Shown: piece by piece, positions 16,258-25,254 of the stretch
Layout of the letters: every line of letters starts with the position of its first letter
Position numbering within the stretch: position 1 is the first letter of the stretch
Assembly: GCA_002335175.1 (NCBI GenBank)
Contig: DDCA01000001.1
Span: forward strand, 434,001-498,000
Origin: Candidatus Saccharibacteria bacterium UBA2018
GTDB lineage: Bacteria > Patescibacteriota > Saccharimonadia > Saccharimonadales > Saccharimonadaceae
DNA length: 64,000 nt
Reading direction: 5' to 3'
Program-made: the position numbers and the translations under genes
Notes under the pieces: model-generated
What the model was told of the DNA's origin: nothing
Database searches by the model: none
Seen by the model: the letters and a program-made list of their open reading frames with translations, nothing else

Positions 16258-17412
16258 TTATCGGTAGATATCTTGCAAGCCGAGTGAAACGCTACAGCTC
16301 GGCCATGGGCTCCAACCGCGAGCCTGATAGGTTAACCATGCTTTTTCGTCCTGAACGGCAGGAGGGGCTAATGAAGCGTTTGAATAGCCTTTGTAGTTAC
16401 CCCATGTTTGAAGATCGTATTGGTACGCGCCGTAGTAGCCATTACCGGTGTTGGAGGTGTAGCTGCCTTCACAGCTGCGTAGTTTGGCAAGTGCCTGGGC
16501 AAAGCTGCCGCTGAAACTATTGGTCATCTTTGTACCAATGGTCTCAACTTGCTTGCTTGGTTGCTTGGTCACCACCGTCTGGATGACTTTCTTACTAACC
16601 TCTTTGCCGTTTTTCATAATGATTTCGTAGGTTACCATCTTTTTACCGTTTACACCCGGTGTGTTGACCTCTTTATAGCCGACTTCACGGTCGGTATCTT
16701 GAATCTGCTGGGTTTCGAACGGAACCGGTTCTTCCCGCGTGACGGTTTGCTTGCCGTTGCGCCAAATTTCGATTTTCATGCCTGCTTTAACTTCATCTGC
16801 CCGCTTAACCGACAGCGTGTCTTTTGCGGTTAATTTAATGCGCTTTTCGGACAAGAAGTCTTCAACGGTAGTTGCTTGGGTATAGACGGTTTCGGTCTGT
16901 CCGTACAATGTCAATTTTACCGGAGCTGCCCGGTCGATAACCAAGCGGATGCTGGCACCGTCACGGACGATATTGTTACTTAGGTCAAGTGCAGCGGTGT
17001 CTTCGTCCTGAAGCACTATACCGGCATGTTCTGCAATCTGTTTTGGCGTCTGATGTGCCGACATAACAAGCTGCTGGACATTGCCATCAACGATTACCAC
17101 CGGACGGGCCCGGTAGATATTTACTTGGTAATTATTCGATACAAGTTTTTCGTCGATACCGGGTTCGACCAGGTCATTCTTATCAAGTGGGATGTTGGCT
17201 TCCTCGAAAACCTCGCGCAACGTATCAGCCCGGGTAATTAGTCCTCGTTCTTGGCCGCGGTCATGAATTGTAATTAAGCGCTCACCTGCCTGGCCAAGCG
17301 CATACGCATCCGGAATAAAGAACGACGAAGCCATACCGAACAACGCTGCTAAGCACAGGAAGAACACGTAAGTGGATGAGATACCTCTGGATCTAATGGA
17401 TCGTAATTTCAT
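16258..17412 (-). CDS. RpfB/YabE-like secreted protein: DUF348, G5 and Rpf-type transglycosylase domain
   Basis: An N-terminal signal sequence (basic KLRSIRSRG, hydrophobic core, then PDAYALGQ) is followed by two DUF348 ubiquitin-like repeats (about residues 45-170), a G5 domain (about 200-275, EEPVPFETQQIQD), and a C-terminal resuscitation-promoting-factor-like domain. The last has LRSCEGSYTSNTGNGYYGAYQ, with the catalytic Glu in CEG. These enzymes cleave peptidoglycan glycan strands. The frame extends to a TTG at 17448, but the ATG at 17412 gives a classical signal peptide. A TATAAT on the minus strand near 17460 would leave a leader of tens of nucleotides. The sequence resembles actinobacterial RpfB, a notable similarity for a likely actinobacterial epibiont. 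Confidence 0.9.
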   Translation of the reverse strand: MKLRSIRSRGISSTYVFFLCLAALFGMASSFFIPDAYALGQAGERLITIHDRGQERGLITRADTLREVFEEANIPLDKNDLVEPGIDEKLVSNNYQVNIYRARPVVIVDGNVQQLVMSAHQTPKQIAEHAGIVLQDEDTAALDLSNNIVRDGASIRLVIDRAAPVKLTLYGQTETVYTQATTVEDFLSEKRIKLTAKDTLSVKRADEVKAGMKIEIWRNGKQTVTREEPVPFETQQIQDTDREVGYKEVNTPGVNGKKMVTYEIIMKNGKEVSKKVIQTVVTKQPSKQVETIGTKMTNSFSGSFAQALAKLRSCEGSYTSNTGNGYYGAYQYDLQTWGNYKGYSNASLAPPAVQDEKAWLTYQARGWSPWPSCSVSLGLQDIYR

Positions 17413-17493
17413 AAAATAAGCGAATCGCGGTGGAACTTTTTGTCTCAAAAAGCTACTCTTACTATTATACCAAAGCTGGCCGGTGGCGAAAAT

Positions 17494-19587
17494 TTACAGG
17501 GGTGAAAGGTGAGCGTACTCGACGTTAAGCTTTTTCGTCTGGCCGCTGTCGAACTTTATGGTTACTGCCAGGCCATCGATATCGACGACTGTGCCGTTAC
17601 CGAACTGAAGTGAGCGGACACGGTCATTGATATCAAACTGCATTTCGTACGTTTGGTACTCACTGTCGCCTTGGGCGTGCGTTGCTGCCGATGTCGTAGC
17701 CACGTTGCCCATATCGGCGATGAACCGCGACGGAGGATTGTACCCACGCTGACCAAACTGTAAACGGGAAGCGGCATATGTCATGTGAAGCTCTTCCCGG
17801 GCCCTCGTCATACCGACATAACATAGCCGGCGCTCTTCTTCCAGCTCGCTTGGTCCGGCTTCGTAAATGCGGGAGTGCGGAAAAATACCCTCTTCCATGC
17901 CCACCATAAAGACAACTGGGAATTCAAGACCCTTGGCAGCATGGAGCGTCATAAGTGTCACTCCCGCAACTTTATTATCCTGGTCGGCGCTCGACATTAA
18001 GGCAACTTCTTCCAGGAAATCAGGTAACGACGCAAAAGCTTTAGCGTCAGACACCAGTGAACTTAGGTTAGACTCCCTGTCTTCTGCCTGCGGCGAACCA
18101 TCCCGTATAAAGTCCAGATACCCTGTTTTATCGAGCAGCTGTTCTATCACGATGCTCGGCTCGTCGGCTATGTTAGCGATTTTAACGAGAACTTCACCTA
18201 GTTTAGTGAAGGCATTTTTTGCCCGCGGCGTTAACCCGTCGGTTTCGTGAACCCGCTGCAGCGCTTCGATAATCGTCAAACCGCTGGCACTCTGCCAAGC
18301 GAGGAACCGTTCTAGGCTGCTCGGGCCCAGCCCACGGGCCGGCACGTTAGCAATCCGCGAAAAGCTCATACGGTCATTCGGTTGGTAGACGAGCCGCAAA
18401 TACGAAATGACATCTTTGATTTCCCTTCGGTCATAGAACCGGACACCGCCGATAATTTGGTATGGTACACGAGCTTGAAGCAGAGCCCGCTCTAGTGTAT
18501 AGCTCTGCCCATTTGTCCGGTAAAGTACGGCGAAGTCGCTTGGTTTGCGGGCTCCAATGGCCGTTTGAGCGCTAATACGGCTCGCAACCAGCTGGGCTTC
18601 TTCCGTCTCGTCATAGAGCTCGTGAACTTGGACCGGTGAGCCGCCCTTTTCGGCGGTCCATAATTTCTTGTCGGTCCGAGTTACATTTTTGGTAATGACA
18701 TTATGAGCTGCCTCAAGGATAGCGCTTGTTGAACGGTAGTTTTGTTCGAGTTTAATCACCAAAGCACCGGGAAAATCGCGTTCGAAATTTAAGATATTGG
18801 TAAAATCAGCTCCGCGCCAACTATAGATAGACTGCCAATCATCACCAACGACGCAGATATTCCTCAATGGGTTGACCAGGCTTTTGACAATGGCATATTG
18901 GGCTGCATTCGTGTCCTGGTACTCGTCGATCATAATATGCTTGAACTGGTCTTGCCACTTCTGACGTACTTCAGGCTTTTCCTTGAACAAACGGACCGTT
19001 TCGAGAAGCAGGTCGTCGAAGTCGAGTGCCCCAGCAGCCGTTTTTAGCTCTTCGTAGCGCTGGTAAATCTTGGCGACCGACTGTTGGAAGGGGTACTGTG
19101 CTGTTTCAGCGTACTCCGCCGGTCCAATCATTTCGTTTTTGGCAGTTGATATTAAGCCGCTGACGACTTTTGGCTTTATTTTAGCGTCGGTAATGCCTTT
19201 ATCTTTCATGGCTTGCTTAACGAGCCCCTGCCGATCGTCTTCGTCGTAGATAACAAAATTACGCTGAATGCCGATTGCTTCACCGTCTTGACGGAGTAAT
19301 CGAACGCAAATGCCGTGGAACGTCCCCATCCACGGCATGAAGCTGCGGCTGTTTGGCTGATGCAATAGCTGGCTCAGCCGCTCACGCATCTCCCGTGCAG
19401 CTTTATTGGTAAATGTCACTGCCAAGATTTGGTTAGGCCAGATCCCTTTTTCAGCAATCAAATAAGCAATCCGGTGAGTCAGCGTCTTCGTCTTGCCGCT
19501 GCCGGCACCGGCGAGTAATAATAATGGCCCTTCGGGCGCAACGACCGCCTTGGCTTGGGCGTCGTTCAAGCCTTCTAACATATCCAT
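17494..19587 (-). CDS. pcrA: UvrD/PcrA-family DNA helicase
   Basis: 697 aa superfamily 1A helicase. Walker A is LLAGAGSGKTKTLTHR, Walker B MIDEYQDTNAAQYAIV, motif III VGDDWQSIYSWRGAD, motif IV LEQNYRST, motif V VTLMTLHAAKGLEFPVVF, and motif VI RRLCYVGMTRAREELH. The C-terminal ~40 residues form the Tudor-like tail seen in PcrA (VRSLQFGNGTVVDIDG), which binds RNA polymerase in other species. TATACT at 19596-19601 lies 8 nt before the ATG. It is the last gene of the minus-strand run. Confidence 0.95.
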   Translation of the reverse strand: MDMLEGLNDAQAKAVVAPEGPLLLLAGAGSGKTKTLTHRIAYLIAEKGIWPNQILAVTFTNKAAREMRERLSQLLHQPNSRSFMPWMGTFHGICVRLLRQDGEAIGIQRNFVIYDEDDRQGLVKQAMKDKGITDAKIKPKVVSGLISTAKNEMIGPAEYAETAQYPFQQSVAKIYQRYEELKTAAGALDFDDLLLETVRLFKEKPEVRQKWQDQFKHIMIDEYQDTNAAQYAIVKSLVNPLRNICVVGDDWQSIYSWRGADFTNILNFERDFPGALVIKLEQNYRSTSAILEAAHNVITKNVTRTDKKLWTAEKGGSPVQVHELYDETEEAQLVASRISAQTAIGARKPSDFAVLYRTNGQSYTLERALLQARVPYQIIGGVRFYDRREIKDVISYLRLVYQPNDRMSFSRIANVPARGLGPSSLERFLAWQSASGLTIIEALQRVHETDGLTPRAKNAFTKLGEVLVKIANIADEPSIVIEQLLDKTGYLDFIRDGSPQAEDRESNLSSLVSDAKAFASLPDFLEEVALMSSADQDNKVAGVTLMTLHAAKGLEFPVVFMVGMEEGIFPHSRIYEAGPSELEEERRLCYVGMTRAREELHMTYAASRLQFGQRGYNPPSRFIADMGNVATTSAATHAQGDSEYQTYEMQFDINDRVRSLQFGNGTVVDIDGLAVTIKFDSGQTKKLNVEYAHLSPL

Positions 19588-19630
19588 TACCTATAAGTAT
19601 AGCGAAGAAGTCGAGGTGATAATACCTGTG

Positions 19631-20701
19631 CTATATAATACCCAAACTATATAAGACAATCGCCCCGCCGGCTCCAAACGCCAGTAGAATGATAACCCAC
19701 ACAACCCACCACCAGCCTGATGACTTCTTGGCTGGGTGGGCGAGTGGCTCGGGATAGTGGGAAGCATCGAAAATTGCGGCGTGGCTCTGATCGCCGGAAC
19801 TCGGTTGCTCTTTGTATTGCTGCACGATGGAAGTCGGCCCAATTGGTCCGCTTGAATGTTCATCGAGACGCTTCGCATCAGGAGCAGCCTCGGTTTTATC
19901 GCCAGCGAACGGTTCGGACGAGGCGGTATCCGTTACTAGCTCATTTGATTCAATAGCAATGAGGTCACTATTTAACTCAGCAGGAACAGGGGGTGCCGGT
20001 GGTAAACTTTCATTATCGGTCTTGGAGGGACTCGTTTTATCCTCAGCTGGAGTTTCTTCTTCGGATGATTTTTCCAATTCTAGCGAGTCTGCATTGAGCG
20101 GACGCTTCTCTACCTTGGCATCGGCCAGGAATGGAGACTCGAGTGGTCCGCTTTGAGCTGTAGGTGCATCCGTTGCAGGTGTGTCCGGTGCTGGTTCTGC
20201 TTTGGGTGTCGGTTCGGGAGTGTCAGTCGGTGATGCCATATCTAGTGGGTCTGGCCAATTTGAAGACGCGGATGATGATGCCGGCGAGGTCGGTTCGGAT
20301 GGCTTAACTACCTGAGGTGTTTCTGCCGGAGTGGGCTCGGTGGCAACTGCTGGTTCAGATGCCGGGCTTTCGGACCGGGGAGTGATTGTTACCCCTTCAC
20401 GAGAGGGCGGGCTTGCCGAACGCGGCTTGGCCTGGCTTGGAACCATATCCATAAACCGTCCGCCTCGCCGCTGGGCGGGGGCTAGAGCAGGAGTTGGTGT
20501 GGCCGGAGCCGGCGGTTCAACCGGTTTACTGTTGTTGACGACCGTAATCGGTGTTGCACCATCAGCAGGCGGTACGGCAGCGCTTGGTGCCGCCGGAGCA
20601 GAACTGGCCGCAGGAGCGGAGGCAGCATTTGTCTTATCTGGCACGTTGCTCATCAGTGAGCTAACTGCTCGGTCAAGTTCGTCAAAATCAAGGTCTTTCA
20701 T
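19631..20701 (-). CDS. Proline/alanine-rich tail-anchored membrane protein
   Basis: 356 aa. A short N-terminal acidic helix (KDLDFDELDRAVSSLMSNV), then about 280 residues of Pro/Ala/Ser/Glu-rich disordered sequence, and a single membrane helix at the extreme C-terminus (about 328-352). This is a tail-anchored cytoplasmic protein. The conserved-looking N-terminus could be a docking peptide. It directly follows tpiA, but its role in glycolysis, if any, is not evident. Start supported by GGAAAG upstream. Confidence 0.75.
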   Translation of the reverse strand: MKDLDFDELDRAVSSLMSNVPDKTNAASAPAASSAPAAPSAAVPPADGATPITVVNNSKPVEPPAPATPTPALAPAQRRGGRFMDMVPSQAKPRSASPPSREGVTITPRSESPASEPAVATEPTPAETPQVVKPSEPTSPASSSASSNWPDPLDMASPTDTPEPTPKAEPAPDTPATDAPTAQSGPLESPFLADAKVEKRPLNADSLELEKSSEEETPAEDKTSPSKTDNESLPPAPPVPAELNSDLIAIESNELVTDTASSEPFAGDKTEAAPDAKRLDEHSSGPIGPTSIVQQYKEQPSSGDQSHAAIFDASHYPEPLAHPAKKSSGWWWVVWVIILLAFGAGGAIVLYSLGII

Positions 20702-20703
20702 GA

Positions 20704-21474
20704 CTACTTCTTTCCTGCTTTATGGGCAGCTTCAACTATGGCGCTAAACTCATCGGCTTTCAGGCTAGACCCTCCGGGAAGTAATCCGTCGACGCCTGGA
20801 GTTGTCAAATAACTGCTGGCATTATCTGCCGAAACACTGCCGCCATAGAGAATCCGGACCGATGCGGCGATATCACCACCATATAGGTGCTCAACTTGGC
20901 GCCGAATAAGCTTGACAGCATTTTCGACATCGGCCGGCGTGGCATTGTTACCGGTTCCGATTGCCCAGACTGGTTCGTATGCAATCACAATTCCCGCTAC
21001 TTCTTCAGCGGTGAGGTTTGCTAAGCCTCCGACAACTTGATCGTGGAGCACTCCATTCGTTTCGCCAGCGGTACGTTCGTGCGCCGTTTCGCCCACGCAG
21101 AGTATTGGCGTCAAGCTATGCCGGACGGCTGCTTGGACTTTGGCTCGGATGTCCTTGTCGTGCTCGCCAAAGATGTGACGGCGTTCGGAGTGCCCAATAA
21201 TGGCATACTCGACCAAGCCGCGCAGCTGATGGGCCGAAATTTCGCCAGTAAAAGCCCCTTCGTCCTGCCAATAAAAATTCTGGGCGGCCAGCTTGAACTG
21301 GCGTCGCTCAACCTGCAGGCTCAGCGTTGGCAGGCTCAGCAGACTCGGCGCCAAGACAACCTCTACGTTGCGATGGCCTTTTACCTTACTTGCAAGCTTA
21401 TGAACATACAAACTCGCCTCATGGATCGTGAGGTTCATTTTCCAGTTGCCGACAATCAATATTCGAGTGCTCAC
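20704..21474 (-). CDS. tpiA: Triosephosphate isomerase
   Basis: 256 aa. VGNWKMN supplies the N-terminal Asn and Lys. IIGHSERRHIFGE carries the catalytic His, VIAYEPVWAIGTG the catalytic Glu, and LYGGSV and GLLPGGSSL the phosphate loop. It interconverts DHAP and glyceraldehyde-3-phosphate. The start is GTG, with a TACACT box about 40 nt upstream. Placed after pgk and pyk in one direction. Confidence 0.96.
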   Translation of the reverse strand: MSTRILIVGNWKMNLTIHEASLYVHKLASKVKGHRNVEVVLAPSLLSLPTLSLQVERRQFKLAAQNFYWQDEGAFTGEISAHQLRGLVEYAIIGHSERRHIFGEHDKDIRAKVQAAVRHSLTPILCVGETAHERTAGETNGVLHDQVVGGLANLTAEEVAGIVIAYEPVWAIGTGNNATPADVENAVKLIRRQVEHLYGGDIAASVRILYGGSVSADNASSYLTTPGVDGLLPGGSSLKADEFSAIVEAAHKAGKK

Positions 21475-21529
21475 CCTAGTTGAATTTGCTTACGCTTTAG
21501 TTGTTGCTCTTAGTGTACCAGCGCTGCGC

Positions 21530-22765
21530 CTAGGCGTCCAGCAGGTGTTCGACGCCGGGCAATTTTTGACCGGCCATTAATTCTAAGCTGGCTCCGCCGC
21601 CGGTCGAAACGTGGCTAAAGCTGTCACCGTGCTTTTTATCCCAATGGATTACGAAATCAGCCGTATCACCACCGCCAACGATTGAATCGACGGTGGGAGA
21701 ATCGGCAAGTGCTTGAGCTACCGCTTCCGACCCTTTGGCAAAGGCTGGAAGTTCAGCATAACCCAGGGTTCCATTCCATATAACAGTGCCAGCAAATTCA
21801 AGTATTTTGCTGTACGCTTTGGCCGTTTCATCCCCAATATCGAGGATAATATCCCCGCTTTTGACCTCTTCAACAGCTTCTACAGTCCGCTTTGCATCCG
21901 GTGTTACCTCAACCGCTACTGCTACGTCAGTCGGAAGAACAATAAATTGATCGGCCTTAACGTTTTCCTTGGCCTGTACCGCACGGTAGATGGACTTGAT
22001 AGTTTCTTTCTGATCGTCTTCAAACTTGCTTTTACCCACCGGTTTCCCGGCTTCCTCAAAGAACGTGTTAGCCATAGCGCCGCCAATCAAGATTCTATCG
22101 GCCTTTTCGACCAATTCATCGACGACCTGAATTTTGTCACTTACCTTTGCGCCGCCCATCACCGCCACTAGTGGACGCTTGGGGTGCTTCATCGCCGATA
22201 CAATAGAGACGTACTCTTTCTCAAGTAACAACCCGGCTACACTCGGAAGCTGCAAGGTAATGGCCGCCGTGCTGGCGTGGTCGCGGTGGACGACCCCGAA
22301 ACCATCCTGAACAAAATAACGGGCACCGCTGGTTTTTGCCAGTTCTTTCGCAAATTTTTCATCATTCGCTTCTTCCTCTTTGTGAAACCGCAGGTTCTCG
22401 AGCACAATAACGGAACGTTTCGGGGCGCGCTTGACAGCCATACGGGCTTTTTCGCCGATAGTCCTATCGACAAATCGTACGGGTTCACCCAATAATTCGG
22501 CTAACCGCTGGGCAGCAGGCTCGAGGCTAAGCTTTGGATCACGGCTCTCTGGACGGCCTAAGTGGGCAATAATAACAACTTTGCAGCCGTGCTTTAACAA
22601 GTACCGGACCGTCGGCAAACTTGCTCGGATACGAAAATCGTCCCGTACGCTGCCGTCTTCATTCAACGGAACATTGTAGTCCGCCCGTAAAAGTACTGTT
22701 TGGCCTTCTAGGGGTACGTCGCGAATTGTCCGTTTAAAAAATTTCATGCCCACCTTACTTGCCAT
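21530..22765 (-). CDS. pgk: Phosphoglycerate kinase
   Basis: 411 aa. The substrate-binding ADYNVPLN, AHLGRPES and the nucleotide loop VVGGGDTADFV are present. It makes ATP from 1,3-bisphosphoglycerate. The computed ATG overlaps the pyk stop. An internal ATG at 22747 (MKFFKRTIRD) is preceded by AAGGTGGG and may be the real start. Confidence 0.96.
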   Translation of the reverse strand: MASKVGMKFFKRTIRDVPLEGQTVLLRADYNVPLNEDGSVRDDFRIRASLPTVRYLLKHGCKVVIIAHLGRPESRDPKLSLEPAAQRLAELLGEPVRFVDRTIGEKARMAVKRAPKRSVIVLENLRFHKEEEANDEKFAKELAKTSGARYFVQDGFGVVHRDHASTAAITLQLPSVAGLLLEKEYVSIVSAMKHPKRPLVAVMGGAKVSDKIQVVDELVEKADRILIGGAMANTFFEEAGKPVGKSKFEDDQKETIKSIYRAVQAKENVKADQFIVLPTDVAVAVEVTPDAKRTVEAVEEVKSGDIILDIGDETAKAYSKILEFAGTVIWNGTLGYAELPAFAKGSEAVAQALADSPTVDSIVGGGDTADFVIHWDKKHGDSFSHVSTGGGASLELMAGQKLPGVEHLLDA

Positions 22766-24186
22766 TATTCTAGCACGCGCACTCGTATGGTATCGGTTGC
22801 GCCGATAACGCCGGGCTGACGGCCGCTGACAATGACAACTTTGACCGGTTGGTCGGTTTCGAAATAGTTACTTTCTTTCAGCTCGCGGGCCAGTTCAAGT
22901 CCGGCCGTTTCACCGTCTGGACGGATAAAGCTCTTGTTGGCATAAATCAACGCCAGTTGCTGGGCTGCCCTAGGTTCGCTGGTAACACTCACAATCGGAA
23001 GGTTAGGCCGGAAAGCTGCAATATCCCGCGCCGTAGCTCCCGATTTGGTTTCAGCTACAATGGCGTCGACTTGCAAATCTTCGGCCAATTTAACGGCTGC
23101 AGCACCAATTGCCGTCCGCTGGGTATTTTCGCCGTTCAAAACATCGCTAATCGGGGCCGGCGGCGCGTTCTCTTGGGTATACAGCACCACCTTTTTCATG
23201 GCCGTGACAGTTTCGAGCGGATATTTGCCCATCGCGGTCTCGTCGCTCAGCATGACGGTATCGGCACCTAGAATGACGGCGTTGGCAACATCTCCAACCT
23301 CGGCTCTGGTCGGTTCTGGATTCTCGACCATGCTAGCCATCATTTGGGTGGCAACAATGCTTAATTTGCCGTATTTGCGGCAAAGGGCAATGATTTTTCG
23401 TTGCATGATTGGTACTACTTCTGCACCAACCTCGACAGCCAGGTCACCTCGGGCGACCATGACGCCGTCACTGGTTCTGACAATTTCTTCGAGCGTTCCG
23501 TTTTCAATCGCTGCTTTGGTCTCAACTTTCGCAATAATCCGGGCGGTTGAACCTTTGGCCTTCAAAAGTTCTCGCAGAGAACGGATGTCATCGGCCGTCT
23601 GTACGAAACTAAGCGCAACATAGTCAATATCCTGGTGCGCGCCCCACTCAATATCTGCCAAATCTTTTTCGGTAATGATGTCGCCGCCAAAGTCAGTTTC
23701 GGGAAGGTTGATGCCCTTACGGCTCATCAGTACGCCGTCGTTTTCTACCCGCACCCGGATAGCGGTGTCATTTTCAACCGCCTCGATAGTTGTGCGTACC
23801 TTGCCATCAAACAGGTAAAGCGGCTGGCCGGGCCGCACCTTCGGAGCTAGGTTGTACTGGACGGGTAATGCTTCGCTATCAGAGCTAGTATCGTAATCGA
23901 GTACCAGACTTTGACCGGCAGTCACGTTCAGGGGGTCGGTTGCAAGATTACCCAGTCGGATTTTCGGACCTTGCAAGTCCTGCAAAATAGCCACGGGTTT
24001 GCCGGTTGCATCTGACGCCCGGCGGATGAGCGAAATCAGTTCGGCCGCCGATTCGTACGTCGCGTGGCTAAAATTCAGCCGGAAACCATTGGCCCCGGCC
24101 CGAACCATGGCTTCGATCTGCTCATAGCCATTTGTTGCCGGACCGACAGTAGCAAGGATTTTTGTTCGTTTAAAGCGTGCACCCAT
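22765..24186 (-). CDS. pyk: Pyruvate kinase
   Basis: 473 aa. TKILATVGPATNG, QDLQGPKIRLGNL, IIAKVETKAAIENGTLEEI and VMVARGDLAVEVG are canonical catalytic segments. The C-terminal domain (AIVAETKSGATARDIAAFRP) is complete. It converts PEP to pyruvate with ATP gain. The start overlaps the stop of the GH5 gene (taATG), so four sugar-degrading genes appear to be one message. Confidence 0.96.
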   Translation of the reverse strand: MGARFKRTKILATVGPATNGYEQIEAMVRAGANGFRLNFSHATYESAAELISLIRRASDATGKPVAILQDLQGPKIRLGNLATDPLNVTAGQSLVLDYDTSSDSEALPVQYNLAPKVRPGQPLYLFDGKVRTTIEAVENDTAIRVRVENDGVLMSRKGINLPETDFGGDIITEKDLADIEWGAHQDIDYVALSFVQTADDIRSLRELLKAKGSTARIIAKVETKAAIENGTLEEIVRTSDGVMVARGDLAVEVGAEVVPIMQRKIIALCRKYGKLSIVATQMMASMVENPEPTRAEVGDVANAVILGADTVMLSDETAMGKYPLETVTAMKKVVLYTQENAPPAPISDVLNGENTQRTAIGAAAVKLAEDLQVDAIVAETKSGATARDIAAFRPNLPIVSVTSEPRAAQQLALIYANKSFIRPDGETAGLELARELKESNYFETDQPVKVVIVSGRQPGVIGATDTIRVRVLE

Positions 24187-25196
24187 TACGTTTCATTGTA
24201 GCCAGTCAGGTGGTTTTTGTCAGCCATGTCGCGGAAGTTCCACCGCCCGGATGCTTCGGTTTTGTATGTCCAATAGAAATGAGCAAGCGTACCGTCAAAC
24301 GCTCTGTGTTGAACATGGATATACTGCTTCGTTTGTTCGGACGATACCCGTAGCGGCAGCATGGCGCTCCATTCGCCGACAATAAGCGGTTGCTGAAGAC
24401 GCAAAAAGCGTAAAAACCATTTTGTCCATTTTACCTTCGCGACGTGCTGCGGGAAGCTGCGGCGTTTATTTTTATGTCCAAATACCTGATAGATATGACA
24501 ATCCATTGCAACAGGGAATTGGCGTTTTTTCACAAACCATAGACAGCCGGTCAGTTTAAGCGGGGCAAAGCCGTCAGAAAATATAAAGTGTGTGCCTGGT
24601 CGGGCTACGTTGGTGAGCCGGCGGTACGCACGGCGGTAAAACCGAGCGAGTTTGAGGCCAAGGCGGTCAACGGTTGGTTCGTTCAGAACTTCGAGACCCC
24701 AAATATGAGGGTAATCTTTGTACCGGAGGGCTACTGTCTCTAAAACTTCTATTGTTCTGTCCTGTGCTGTTTTGTCATTTAACCATTTGGTTGAATGTTC
24801 ATTGAGCACCAGGTTCCCGCTACCACTGTGAGCTGCTCTGTTCTGCGCACCTGGCGCGGCATGTAAATCTAACAATAGTTTTAAATCGTAGGCGAGGGAA
24901 GTGCGGACGAGCCAGTCCAGCCTGTCAATTGCCGGCTCGTAGCGCGCATCGTCGCCAAGTATCCAGTAGCCGAACGGTATGCGCAGAATTTCTACTCCCT
25001 GGTCTTTGAACCACTTCAAGTCACTTTCTGCAATGAAAGTCTGGTGGTGGTTTTTTAAGCGTTCCCGCCCCTGCTTCGACCGAGCTAGTTCAAATTCATT
25101 GGTTGCCGTCGTTCCTTCAAACAGTGAGGGCGAGATCCACTTTTCCACCACCAGCCACCCGCCAAGGTTGACCCCTTTCATCGTTCGTTCCGTCAT
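24186..25196 (-). CDS. Glycoside hydrolase family 5, exo-1,3-beta-glucanase-like, no signal peptide
   Basis: 336 aa. GVNLGGWLVVEKWISPSLF at the N-terminus is typical of the GH5 exo-1,3-beta-glucanase subfamily. The acid/base Glu is in EVLNEPTVD and the nucleophile Glu in IVGEWSAML; RIPFGYW and DLHAAPGAQN are further conserved segments. The absence of a signal peptide suggests intracellular action on imported oligosaccharides, or non-classical export. It heads the pyk-pgk-tpiA operon. TATAAT at 25204-25209 is 7 nt from the ATG and overlaps the terminator tail of the preceding gene. Confidence 0.88.
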   Translation of the reverse strand: MTERTMKGVNLGGWLVVEKWISPSLFEGTTATNEFELARSKQGRERLKNHHQTFIAESDLKWFKDQGVEILRIPFGYWILGDDARYEPAIDRLDWLVRTSLAYDLKLLLDLHAAPGAQNRAAHSGSGNLVLNEHSTKWLNDKTAQDRTIEVLETVALRYKDYPHIWGLEVLNEPTVDRLGLKLARFYRRAYRRLTNVARPGTHFIFSDGFAPLKLTGCLWFVKKRQFPVAMDCHIYQVFGHKNKRRSFPQHVAKVKWTKWFLRFLRLQQPLIVGEWSAMLPLRVSSEQTKQYIHVQHRAFDGTLAHFYWTYKTEASGRWNFRDMADKNHLTGYNET

Positions 25197-25203
25197 TCTT
25201 CCT

Positions 25204-25237
25204 ATTATAAAAGACCCCCGGAAGTCGGAGGTCTTTT
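25204..25237 (-). terminator. Terminator of the LPQTG gene whose T-tract is also the -10 box of the GH5 gene
   Basis: Hairpin with arms AAAAGACC (25209-25216) and GGTCTTTT (25230-25237) and an inner CCG/CGG pair. Read on the minus strand, the terminal T-run continues directly into TATAAT (25204-25209), the -10 of the next gene. Confidence 0.75.
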
Positions 25238-25254
25238 AATTGTATGCCGTTTTG

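Noticed and set aside
20331..20747. Plus-strand ORF opposite the Pro/Ala-rich protein
   Set aside because: Gly/Ala-rich mirror of the disordered region on the other strand.
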